64,000 bases of DNA, taken from assembly GCA_949358305.1 (NCBI GenBank), contig CASHSZ010000036.1:1-64000 (forward strand), read 5' to 3'. Source of the DNA: Strigamia acuminata (taxonomy: Eukaryota; Arthropoda; Chilopoda; Geophilomorpha; Linotaeniidae). This document shows, in pieces, positions 40,901 to 50,990 of the stretch. Under the pieces are notes generated by a model that saw only the letters and a list, made by a program, of their open reading frames with translations, ran no database searches and was not told the origin of the DNA. Position numbers and translations under genes: made by a program. The stretch's first letter is position 1. The number at the start of each line of letters is the position of its first letter.

Positions 40901-43900
40901 TGACTTAGCACAAACACCACAAGACCAATGTCTCTGAATGTTCAGAAATAGTGTTTAAACCTTAGTAGAAGGCTCCAATGTAAGTTTTATAACATTTAAC
41001 CGATGATTTGGGAGAATAGACTTTTGATCTCATCACAGTTGACTTAGCACAAACACCACAAGACCAATGTCTCTGAATGTTCAGAAATAGTGTTTAAACC
41101 TTAGTAGAAGGCTCCAATGTAAGTTTTAGAAACATTCAACCGATGATTTGGGAGAATAGACTTTTGATCTCATCACAGTTGACTTAGCACAAACACCACA
41201 AGACCAATGTCTCTGAATGTTCAGAAATAGTGTTTAAACCTTAGTAGAAGGCTCCAATGTAAGTTTTAGAAACATCCAACCAATGATTTGGGAGAATAGA
41301 CTTTTGATCTCATCACAGTTGACTTAGCACAAACACCACAAGTCCAATGTCTCTGAATGTTCAGAAATAGTGTTTAAACCTTAGTAGAAGCCTTCAATAT
41401 AAGTTTTAGCAACACCCAAGCATTAAATTTTGAAAAAAAAATTTTGAGCTCATTTTACATCGCAGTTGACTTAGCACAAACACCACAAGACCAATGTCTC
41501 TGAATGTTCAGAAATAGTGTTTAAACCTTAGTAGAAGCCTTCAATATAAGTTTTAGCAACACCTAAGCAATAAATTTTGAAAAAAAAATTTTGAGCTCAT
41601 TTTACATCGCAGTTGACTTAGCACAAACACCACAAGTCCAATGTCTCTGAATGTTCAGAAATAGTGTTTAAACCTTAGTAGAAGGCTCCAATGTAAGTTT
41701 TAGAAACATCCAACCGATGATTTGGGAGAATAGACTTTTGATCTCATCACAGTTGACTTAGCACAAACACCACAAGACCAATGTCTCTGAATGTTCAGAA
41801 ATAGTGTTTAAACCTTAGTAGAAGGCTCCAATGTAAGTTTTAGAAACATCCAACCAATGATTTGGGAGAATAGACTTTTGATCTCATCACAGTTGACTTA
41901 GCACAAACACCACAAGACCAATGTCTCTGAATGTTCAGAAATAGTGTTTAAACCTTAGTAGAAGGCTCCAATGTAAGTTTTAGAAACATCCAACCGATGA
42001 TTTGGGAGAATAGACTTTTGATCTCATCACAGTTGACTTAGCACAAACACCACAAGACCAATGTCTCTGAATGTTCAGAAATAGTGTTTAAACCTTAGTA
42101 GAAGGCTCCAATGTAAGTTTTATAACATTTAACCGATGATTTGGGAGAATAGACTTTTGATCTCATCACAGTTGACTTAGCACAAACACCACAAGACCAA
42201 TGTCTCTGAATGTTCAGAAATAGTGTTTAAACCTTAGTAGAAGGCTCCAATGTAAGTTTTAGAAACATTCAACCGATGATTTGGGAGAATAGACTTTTGA
42301 TCTCATCACAGTTGACTTAGCACAAACACCACAAGACCAATGTCTCTGAATGTTCAGAAATAGTGTTTAAACCTTAGTAGAAGGCTCCAATGTAAGTTTT
42401 AGAAACATCCAACCAATGATTTGGGAGAATAGACTTTTGATCTCATCACAGTTGACTTAGCACAAACACCACAAGACCAATGTCTCTGAATGTTCAGAAA
42501 TAGTGTTTAAACCTTAGTAGAAGCCTTCAATATAAGTTTTAGCAACACCTAAGCAATAAATTTTGAAAAAAAAATTTTGAGCTCATTTTACATCGCAGTT
42601 GACTTAGCACAAACACCACAAGTCCAATGTCTCTGAATGTTCAGAAATAGTGTTTAAACCTTAGTAGAAGGCTCCAATGTAAGTTTTAGAAACATCCAAC
42701 CGATGATTTGGGAGAATAGACTTTTGATCTCATCACAGTTGACTTAGCACAAACACCACAAGACCAATGTCTCTGAATGTTCAGAAATAGTGTTTAAACC
42801 TTAGTAGAAGGCTCCAATGTAAGTTTTAGAAACATTTAACCGATGATTTGGGAGAATAGACTTTTGATCTCATCACAGTTGACTTAGCACAAACACCACA
42901 AGACCAATGTCTCTGAATGTTCAGAAATAGTGTTTAAACCTTAGTAGAAGGCTCCAATGTAAGTTTTAGAAACATTCAACCGATGATTTGGAAGAATAGA
43001 CTTTTGATCTCATCACAGTTGACTTAGCACAAACACCACAAGACCAATGTCTCTGAATGTTCAGAAATAGTGTTTAAACCTTAGTAGAAGGCTCCAATGT
43101 AAGTTTTAGAAACATCCAACCAATGATTTGGGAGAATAGACTTTTGATCTCATCACAGTTGACTTAGCACAAACACCACAAGACCAATGTCTCTGAATGT
43201 TCAGAAATAGTGTTTAAACCTTAGTAGAAGGCTCCAATGTAAGTTTTAGAAACATCCAACCAATGATTTGGGAGAATAGACTTTTGATCTCATCACAGTT
43301 GACTTAGCACAAACACCACAAGTCCAATGTCTCTGAATGTTCAGAAATAGTGTTTAAACCTTAGTAGAAGCCTTCAATATAAGTTTTAGCAACACCCAAG
43401 CATTAAATTTTGAAAAAAAAATTTTGAGCTCATTTTACATCGCAGTTGACTTAGCACAAACACCACAAGACCAATGTCTCTGAATGTTCAGAAATAGTGT
43501 TTAAACCTTAGTAGAAGCCTTCAATATAAGTTTTAGCAACACCTAAGCAATAAATTTTGAAAAAAAAATTTTGAGCTCATTTTACATCGCAGTTGACTTA
43601 GCACAAACACCACAAGTCCAATGTCTCTGAATGTTCAGAAATAGTGTTTAAACCTTAGTAGAAGGCTCCAATGTAAGTTTTAGAAACATTCAACCGATGA
43701 TTTGGGAGAATAGACTTTTGATCTCATCATAGTTGACTTAGCACAAACACCATAAGACCAATGTCTCTGAATGTTCAGAAATAGTGTTTAAACCTTAGTA
43801 GAAGGCTCCAATGTAAGTTTTAGAAACATCCAACCGATGATTTGGGAGAATAGACTTTGATCTCATCACAGTTGACTTAGCACAAACACCACAAGACCAA

Positions 43901-45710
43901 TGTCTCTGAATGTTCAGAAATAGTGTTTAAACCTTAGTAGAAGCCTTCAATATAAGTTTTAGCAACACCTAAGCAATAAATTTTGAAAAAAAAATTTTGA
44001 GCTCATTTTACATCGCAGTTGACTTAGCACAAACACCACAAGTCCAATGTCTCTGAATGTTCAGAAATAGTGTTTAAACCTTAGTAGAAGGCTCCAATGT
44101 AAGTTTTAGAAACATCCAACCGATGATTTGGGAGAATAGACTTTTGATCTCATCACAGTTGACTTAGCACAAACACCACAAGACCAATGTCTCTGAATGT
44201 TCAGAAATAGTGTTTAAACCTTAGTAGAAGGCTCCAATGTAAGTTTTAGAAACATCCAACCAATGATTTGGGAGAATAGACTTTTGATCTCATCACAGTT
44301 GACTTAGCACAAACACCACAAGACCAATGTCTCTGAATGTTCAGAAATAGTGTTTAAACCTTAGTAGAAGGCTCCAATGTAAGTTTTAGAAACATCCAAC
44401 CGATGATTTGGGAGAATAGACTTTTGATCTCATCACAGTTGACTTAGCACAAACACCACAAGACCAATGTCTCTGAATGTTCAGAAATAGTGTTTAAACC
44501 TTAGTAGAAGGCTCCAATGTAAGTTTTATAACATTTAACCGATGATTTGGGAGAATAGACTTTTTTTCTCATCACAGTTGACTTAGCACAAACACCACAA
44601 GACCAATGTCTCTGAATGTTCAGAAATAGTGTTTAAACCTTAGTAGAAGGCTCCAATGTAAGTTTTAGAAACATTCAACTGATGATTTGGGAGAATAGAC
44701 TTTTGATCTCATCACAGTTGACTTAGCACAAACACCACAAGACCAATGTCTCTGAATGTTCAGAAATAGTGTTTAAACCTTAGTAGAAGGCTCCAATGTA
44801 AGTTTTAGAAACATCCAACCAATGATTTGGGAGAATAGACTTTTGATCTCATCACAGTTGACTTAGCACAAACACCACAAGACCAATGTCTCTGAATGTT
44901 CAGAAATAGTGTTTAAACCTTAGTAGAAGCCTTCAATATAAGTTTTAGCAACACCTAAGCAATAAATTTTGAAAAAAAAATTTTGAGCTCATTTTACATC
45001 GCAGTTGACTTAGCACAAACACCACAAGTCCAATGTCTCTGAATGTTCAGAAATAGTGTTTAAACCTTAGTAGAAGGCTCCAATGTAAGTTTTAGAAACA
45101 TCCAACCGATGATTTGGGAGAATAGACTTTTGATCTCATCACAGTTGACTTAGCACAAACACCACAAGACCAATGTCTCTGAATGTTCAGAAATAGTGTT
45201 TAAACCTTAGTAGAAGGCTCCAATGTAAGTTTTAGAAACATTTAACCGATGATTTGGGAGAATAGACTTTTGATCTCATCACAGTTGACTTAGCACAAAC
45301 ACCACAAGACCAATGTCTCTGAATGTTCAGAAATAGTGTTTAAACCTTAGTAGAAGGCTCCAATGTAAGTTTTAGAAACATTCAACCGATGATTTGGGAG
45401 AATAGACTTTTGATCTCATCACAGTTGACTTAGCACAAACACCACAAGACCAATGTCTCTGAATGTTCAGAAATAGTGTTTAAACCTTAGTAGAAGGCTC
45501 CAATGTAAGTTTTAGAAACATCCAACCAATGATTTGGGAGAATAGACTTTTGATCTCATCACAGTTGACTTAGCACAAACACCACAAGACCAATGTCTCT
45601 GAATGTTCAGAAATAGTGTTTAAACCTTAGTAGAAGGCTCCAATGTAAGTTTTAGAAACATCCAACCAATGATTTGGGAGAATAGACTTTTGATCTCATC
45701 ACAGTTGACT
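37925..45710. repeat. Satellite array, mosaic region left of the retrotransposon
   Basis: Only satellite monomers are present. The part to 39478 repeats 33524-35077. A block of about 1.2 kb is then repeated internally: the GAAG-type B and CTTCAATCTAAG B pair appears near 38430-38640 and again near 39990-40200. The stretch from about 42600 to the insertion point carries private variants (GGAAGAATAG at 42990, a T7 run at 44561, CAACTGATG at 44676) that recur exactly 16979 bp downstream. Confidence 0.85.
45707..45710. repeat. Target-site duplication, left copy (GACT)
   Basis: The satellite reads CAGTTGACT up to the element and GACTTAGC after it, while an uninterrupted monomer reads CAGTTGACTTAGC. 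Taking the LTR as TG...CA gives a 4-bp GACT duplication. If the first T of the LTR is assigned to the target, it is a 5-bp GACTT duplication. Both sizes are known for BEL/Pao elements. Because GACT starts every monomer, the match alone is weaker evidence than usual. Confidence 0.75.
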
Positions 45711-47216
45711 TGTTGCAACTGGCCTGGGTTGGGCCAATTATGAAACTAAGGACCTTCTTTTTGACCGCTGATTTTGTATAGTGGCTTTGAAGATTCAATG
45801 TCCATCTGTCAGGCATCCAGAACAGCAGGTACTTTGGAGGAAACAAGGAGTTTTTACTCCTCACTCATTCTGTTAATAAAATCCACGGGAGTAAAAATAA
45901 ACATCGTTTAATATCATTGAAAACATGAATAACACAGATACAATGCAGCGCGAGAGCAGAAACAAAGCAGTTACACTTAAAACAATAAACTATAACAAGT
46001 GCAATCACATAAGCATTGTATAAGGACATATGCACTTGAAAGTAAGGAAGCCTTAGGTCCCTGAAAAAGGGAGGAAATAAACCATCTGATACAAATAGAC
46101 TACCGTACAGGGCATCAAGTACATTTGCTTAAGCCTAACAACTGAAAACCTACATTAAATGTAATAAATCAGTTTTACAATCAATCTTTAGATGCTATAT
46201 TCAAGAACCCATTAGAAATGCATTAAATCCAAGTAAATATTCATGAAACACAAGAAAAAGAATAAATATAGAGGTTTTCTACCAATCAAATTGCAGCTCT
46301 ACAGTGAGTGCAGTATTTACATCAGAAAGCATTATCATCATGCAATAAAACTTAAGACTATTACATTGCTAAATACACAAATGCCTAATTACTCACAAAT
46401 ACCTCATAAAACCCACAAAAAGGTAATTTTAAATACATCTTTACAGAGACACTTAAGCCACGCCCACAGCAATGGCGGACAATGAGAGAGAGATTGCTCA
46501 TTTGAGCACAAAAGCAATCCAATTAACCTTCCAGGACAAGTGAGAGGCATTTTAAGGTAACAAATTAATTAATAGGCATACAAACAACTAATATAGGTGG
46601 TTTTTAATCCGTGACAGGACCTGGAACATCTCTACCAGCTGTCCAGAGGCGGACACGCATAGGAGGCGATCATTTGCACGCATTTTAGACGTTTTCACAC
46701 CTGAAACGAGCGGTGTTGAACTCACATGCGCACAATAGACACACAGGACATTAAACAAGGTAGGAAAATTGCTAATAAACTGATAAAATGCACTGAATGC
46801 ATTTAAACATTAATAATAACAGTTTGATCTCTTCCAGTCCACATTTGAATTGAGCGAGATGCATCCAGCTTGTCGGACTGCTTACACTAATGAACTGGAA
46901 ATAGATAACACTCAAGAAACAGGTAAAAATTGCACAAAACGTTAATAAGTGACAACAAAAACTTACAAAGCAATATTTTGACATTTCAGATAATTAATTC
47001 ACATGGCAAACGTTCACGGCAATGACACTAGTACACATGTGCTATGAAAACATCGATTTCAGACACGGAAATATTCAGATAATTGACAAATTCAAACTCA
47101 AACACACAAGAATGTTATTAAAAACGTTTTGTCTGTATTTCCAGGAAATTGCCACATGTATAGATTTTCTTCCTAGCCGGTAAACGTTTTGACAACTCCA
47201 TTTGTTGCTAGCAACA
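45711..47216 (-). repeat. Long terminal repeat (3' LTR of the element)
   Basis: This 1506-bp copy matches 50991-52496 at a constant offset of 5280 bp with no difference seen. It carries TGTTGC and GCAACA at its ends. On the element's strand a variant poly(A) signal ATTAAA lies at 45907-45912, about 200 bases before the element's end; it is only a candidate. No canonical TATAAA was found. Short open frames inside it (up to 80 codons, both strands) resemble no known protein. Its promoter, if active, would read leftward into the satellite. Confidence 0.95.
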
Positions 47217-47249
47217 AAGATTGCCGGCCGAAAGAAAGAAACCGACATC
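47217..47249 (-). other. Internal 3' end of the element, no polypurine tract seen
   Basis: Between the gag-pro stop and the 3' LTR there are only 33 bases. An LTR element normally has a polypurine tract immediately before its 3' LTR. On the element's strand this stretch is instead pyrimidine-rich, with TTTCTTTCTTTCGG, and the purine run lies on the opposite strand. A small purine run (GGTAAAAGAA) lies about 80 bases upstream, inside the coding frame. The plus-strand primer site is therefore unclear. Confidence 0.5.
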
Positions 47250-49925
47250 CTATGTAATTCTTTGACGTAATAGGTTTGAAATCCATTCAGGTATTCTTTT
47301 ACCAACAGCGACCAAGCTTAACTTGACCAGTGTATTTATCATCTGTTTTTGTTTCAGTGGATCTTCTGAATAGAAACCATATTCTTGATGAGTGAAAGAA
47401 AATTTCTGATTTTTGCCTACAAACGACTTCATCTTTGCGCAAGGCGATCTATATCGATACTTAGGACGACGTGCATCTGCTTCCTTTACCAATTCGATTT
47501 CTGCGCCAACATTTCGATCTTGTTTGATAATAGTTTGACTCAAAACGTCTCTTGTATTTCTGAATAGTAAAGGTTTTTTGTCTATTTTCAGCAACTCGAG
47601 AAGCTTTTCCTTTTTTCCCAAGAACATTGGGCCTTTAATCGATTGAATTTCCTCTAGATTACTTCGAATCGAGCCCCAGAAATTTAAAAAGTCCGGGTGG
47701 GATAACCTTACACTCCAATTCCGAGTCCAACTCTTCTCCACACGGTAACGAGGAATATTTTCCCGGCCGAAAGAACCAAGTAGCCAGCTCTTGACTGCAT
47801 GTCCAGATCCTTCCTTTCGAGAAAGCATGGTCTTTGATGATTCGGGAAGGTTTGAGTTGACTGTGCAGAAACAACTTGACTTTTCATCTGAAATTTGACT
47901 CAACTTCTTGCGATGGACGACTTCCGATGCTTGAGTTGCGATTAGGACCGGATTTTTTGATTTGTTCCGGATAATTTGGCCTTGTTCTACCGAGAGACAC
48001 GATACAGCTGCGCTAGTATCCGAATATTCATCCAAATCGTGGTTTGTGTTTCCAATCGATCCATTGGCAATCCAACCAAATATCGTGCGAGACAAACCAA
48101 ATGTTTTGCTAATCCGTTTTCTTCCACAGAGAGCAACTTTCCAAAAGTTGTCACCTCCTATTAGGAAGTCAATTTCATCCGTGACTGACGGATGCGGTTC
48201 AGCTAATTCCAATCCAAACGCCAATATTTTCTTGATAGTTTCGGCATTTGTCAGTCCACTGACTGTGGGCAACGCTTTAGCTTTTAATGCATCGAATGTA
48301 AGCTTTTGATTTCCGTGACGTGACTGTAGCTCCACTGGAATTACGTCGTAATTAGCGGGAACCGCATGTTCATCATCCAATCGCTTCATCATGTATGCTA
48401 CGGATCCCTTCTTTGTCATCCGAAGGCATTCGACCAATTTGGTAGATACGTACGACCGGTGACTCCCGGGGTCAAGAAGACCTCGGACGATAACTGGCTC
48501 CTTGTTTTTTCGGATTAATTGAGCTGAAAATACCATCAACTGAATACTCGATGCAACTGCTAAAGATACATTTGCAGAGACACTGGATTGGGTGGGAATT
48601 TCTTCTTTCTTTTCAGCAGGTTTTTCTTCCCCTTTTTGACAAATTATCGTGTGATGTCGACCACCACATTTCCTGCAACTGAAGCTTACCAAGCAGTCTT
48701 TCGCCGAATGATTTCTGCGGAGGCAATTAAAGCATAAGCGCTTTTGTTTAGCGATTTCTGTTCGTTCCGCAACAGTAAGAGAAGCGTCGCATTTCGCATT
48801 ATAATGTGATCCGTCACAAAAAACGCAGACGATTTTTCCCGACCCCATTGGACCGGATGGTTTAGGTTTGTCCTTCCCTGACTGTGAGATGAAACAGGTT
48901 GACATGGTGCCTTTTCGCGCAAAATCCGACTCTTTCGGTGACTTTTCTGATTTTTCTTGTTTTTTCTTAGATGCTTTAGCTTTCATAACCGTTTCTTCGG
49001 CAAGTTCAGCGATTCTAAGTTCTTCCGCAACAAATTCCACGAACTTCAGCACGTTGTCCATTCGACCTTGGTTGGTGCGGTGGTAACGTTTCGCTATGTC
49101 AGGTGGAAACTTTTCCAGAAGGTCAGGCACAAGGAAAAGACCAGCTGTTCGGATAGGTACATGTAACTTATCGAGCGTTTTTAATGAGGATGAAATCGAT
49201 GTCAACAATTGCTTGACCGGCAAGACTGGATACATCTCGTGTACCGCCTTGAGTTCGCGTATCGATTTTACCAACGCATTCTTCTGATTAATTTCAGATC
49301 CATAACGACTTCTTAGCTCCGCCAATGCAAGAGAGTAAGAGTCTTTGGTTAGTGGAAAAGATCCAACGACCTTTTCCGCATCTCCGGTACAGGTTGACTT
49401 CAAGTATTGTAGTTTCTCGATGTCCGACAATTCATCGTTCTTGTCGACAGCAGCATCGAACATGTCTATATATGACTGGAACTTCAGTGGGCTTCCATCA
49501 TATTTGGTGATCTCAATCTTGGGTAGGCGTAAGTTATGCTTCTTTGACGACACCGATGTGAATCCGGTGTTGAACGTCTGTGAAGCAATGGCACTAGCTC
49601 CCAAGGAGGTTGAACTGGTCCGGGCGACTTCCACTCGCTTCTTCAAGTGGTTGACCTTCGATCCAATCTTGTCCAAACGAACGATGAAATCCAGATATTT
49701 CTCCCTTGCCAGGTGCGGTTGGAGAACGGTGAGATCATCTATCAATGTAGCATGTTGCTCCTGAATTGATTGGGAAATGGCATCCAACTCCCCAAAATCC
49801 TGCATGTTTGTTGACGTTCCCAACAAGTCTTCTATGTTCCCTATCTTCGATTTCCATAAGATTTCCCATTCTTCTATCTGATCTGCGGACGGCGGCGCGA
49901 CTGGAGTGGTTACTGGAAGTGACAT
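47250..49925 (-). CDS. gag-pro: BEL/Pao Gag-protease polyprotein with unassigned C-terminus
   Basis: An intact 891-residue frame. Gag polyproteins bind element RNA and assemble into particles; the protease normally cleaves them. Residues 1-110 are helical and probably coiled-coil. Residues about 130-280 fit the DUF1759 Gag region (LPKIEITKYDGSPLKFQSYI). A basic, Lys-rich linker (314-330) leads to three CCHC knuckles: C367-C370-H374-C379, C398-C401-H406-C411 and C417-C420-H424-C429. Residues about 465-625 fit the DUF1758 retropepsin-like domain (DFLIGGDNFW at 586-595, FGWIANG at 616-622). Its active-site motif is LLDPGS at 483-488, where the family has Ser or Thr after the Asp, so activity is doubtful. 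Residues about 626-891 match nothing I recognise, and no YxDD or integrase zinc motif is present. The start is the first ATG of the open frame, in an AAAATGT context. The stop lies 33 bases before the LTR. Confidence 0.9.
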   Translation of the reverse strand: MSLPVTTPVAPPSADQIEEWEILWKSKIGNIEDLLGTSTNMQDFGELDAISQSIQEQHATLIDDLTVLQPHLAREKYLDFIVRLDKIGSKVNHLKKRVEVARTSSTSLGASAIASQTFNTGFTSVSSKKHNLRLPKIEITKYDGSPLKFQSYIDMFDAAVDKNDELSDIEKLQYLKSTCTGDAEKVVGSFPLTKDSYSLALAELRSRYGSEINQKNALVKSIRELKAVHEMYPVLPVKQLLTSISSSLKTLDKLHVPIRTAGLFLVPDLLEKFPPDIAKRYHRTNQGRMDNVLKFVEFVAEELRIAELAEETVMKAKASKKKQEKSEKSPKESDFARKGTMSTCFISQSGKDKPKPSGPMGSGKIVCVFCDGSHYNAKCDASLTVAERTEIAKQKRLCFNCLRRNHSAKDCLVSFSCRKCGGRHHTIICQKGEEKPAEKKEEIPTQSSVSANVSLAVASSIQLMVFSAQLIRKNKEPVIVRGLLDPGSHRSYVSTKLVECLRMTKKGSVAYMMKRLDDEHAVPANYDVIPVELQSRHGNQKLTFDALKAKALPTVSGLTNAETIKKILAFGLELAEPHPSVTDEIDFLIGGDNFWKVALCGRKRISKTFGLSRTIFGWIANGSIGNTNHDLDEYSDTSAAVSCLSVEQGQIIRNKSKNPVLIATQASEVVHRKKLSQISDEKSSCFCTVNSNLPESSKTMLSRKEGSGHAVKSWLLGSFGRENIPRYRVEKSWTRNWSVRLSHPDFLNFWGSIRSNLEEIQSIKGPMFLGKKEKLLELLKIDKKPLLFRNTRDVLSQTIIKQDRNVGAEIELVKEADARRPKYRYRSPCAKMKSFVGKNQKFSFTHQEYGFYSEDPLKQKQMINTLVKLSLVAVGKRIPEWISNLLRQRIT

Positions 49926-50990
49926 TTTTCAGAAAAGTAAACTTTGACAACAGGAATTGATTCTTTGTGTAAAAATAAAATCTCCTTTTCCAGTTGGATC
50001 CCAACCCAACGGACGACACACTAAGGGCAAAGCAGAGACACCAACAAACAAAAAGGACGGATTTGACTTACACACTCGAATTTCGACCTCGAAATCCCAC
50101 GTTCAAGGATCGATGCGACAGCGCTTAATTTATGTGAGCTAACTATTGACTTTGGAGATGACAAGGACCCCCAAAACCCCGAGTCACAATAAATTTCGAT
50201 ACGCTTATATCTACGGAAATGCACACTGGCGTAATTAAGACGACAATTGCTCTCTGCCTAATGCAGTAATGGCGAGCGAACTTGAGTATTTGCCCAGATT
50301 CAATTGTAGGTTTAACAACCAAATTGCAAACAAAACACTCCTAACTGAATTATTCTCGAAAATCTTTTCTTATTAGACCAAAACTGATCACTTGAATAAG
50401 ACTTTGCTAAATAAACGATTTGTTTTCCCCCAAAGACCTGACTGAATGCTGGACATATACTTAAGAAGATTATATTTAATTTATTTGAGACAAAATTATA
50501 AATATAAATCTTTGATTCAGATGGACATCGCATTGCGTTGTGTGATGATTGACGACTAGTTGACAGCCAGGAACGTCCGCGACCAGTGGTGCGCTGCGGC
50601 TTGAACTCCACACTGAGGACGTTGTCCACTCGAAGGAGATCCACTGTCACGACGACACAAAACGGGAAAAGGACGATTTGCTCCAAACAGGCGAATTCAC
50701 TGCACGGCTCACTGTCACTTGGCACAAACTCGTGTGCGCACTTGAAGACAGACGGCGCTAAGCAGCTGGAAACACCTGATGCACTTGAAATACACCTTTC
50801 TGCACTCTCACAAGATACGTGACCGCAACTGACCGGAAATACAGGCGTACAACGGCGCACGGACGACACGCATACAAAAAGCACTGGTGCTTGACACTTG
50901 AATTGAGAGCAAATCATAAATCACACAATAAACCTGGCACAGACTCGAATTCGCGATGACACGAAGTATCCTGGTCACTGGGACCAAAAA
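49926..50990 (-). other. Untranslated leader of the retrotransposon
   Basis: This 1065-bp stretch lies between the 5' LTR and the gag start and should hold the packaging signal. It contains a 201-codon open frame on the same strand (50312-50917), rich in Ser and Cys, with no recognisable domain and several upstream and overlapping short frames. I do not call it a gene. No transmembrane envelope-like protein is visible. A leader this long is unusual but not unknown in LTR elements. Confidence 0.7.
50969..50986 (-). promoter_or_regulatory. Candidate tRNA primer-binding site
   Basis: On the minus strand, four T residues follow the 5' LTR and then TGGTCCCAGTGACCAGGA begins. Starting with TGG, the complement of the tRNA 3' CCA end, a few bases after the LTR is the standard position for minus-strand primer binding. 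This independently supports the minus-strand orientation, since the other LTR has no TGG next to it. I cannot assign the primer tRNA without comparison to a tRNA set. Confidence 0.75.

Larger units (their letters stand above)
1..45710. repeat. Satellite array, left part (140-bp monomer family)
   Basis: Uninterrupted head-to-tail array; the first monomer is 1-140 and the next starts at 141 with the same TGACTTAGCA. From the length this is roughly 325 monomers (estimate). Three classes are seen. Class A (140 bp) has GGCTCCAATGTAAG and a CCGATG, CCAATG, TTAACCGATG or TTCAACCGATG variant; a 139-bp form has TTTTATAACAT. Class B (147-148 bp) has GCCTTCAATATAAG, then an A-tract and GAGCTC. Class C (140 bp) mixes A and B traits and is nearly always followed by a monomer lacking one G (CAGTTACTTAG). 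Monomer positions 1-70 are almost invariant throughout. No coding sequence is seen; stops recur in all frames with the monomer. The array runs off the left edge of the window. Whether it is centromeric cannot be told from sequence. Confidence 0.98.

Noticed and set aside
1-45710. Regularly spaced conserved 70-bp blocks with variable 70-bp partners, resembling a repeat-spacer array
   Set aside because: The variable halves are themselves homologous and fall into a few classes. The unit is about 140 bp in an animal genome, so this is a satellite, not CRISPR.
46243-46984. Small open frames in the LTRs (80 codons plus strand, 70 codons minus strand), repeated at 51523-52264
   Set aside because: They are short, lack recognisable domains and occur twice only because the LTR is duplicated. 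The minus-strand one is merely hydrophobic.
47217-47245. Purine-rich tract next to the left LTR as evidence for plus-strand orientation of the element
   Set aside because: A polypurine tract must precede the 3' LTR on the sense strand, and here it would follow the 5' LTR. The TGG primer site and the gag frame both give minus-strand orientation.
47075-47305. 76-codon minus-strand frame crossing the internal-LTR junction
   Set aside because: It overlaps the end of gag-pro in another frame and runs into the LTR, with no similarity to an integrase C-terminus that I can see.
47385-49764. Open frames of 60-139 codons on the plus strand within the gag-pro region
   Set aside because: They lie antisense to an intact 891-codon frame with clear domains and show no domain of their own.
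50312-50917. 201-codon minus-strand frame in the leader as a possible extra gene
   Set aside because: No domain or conserved motif is visible. Composition looks like chance, and there is no evidence of translation.
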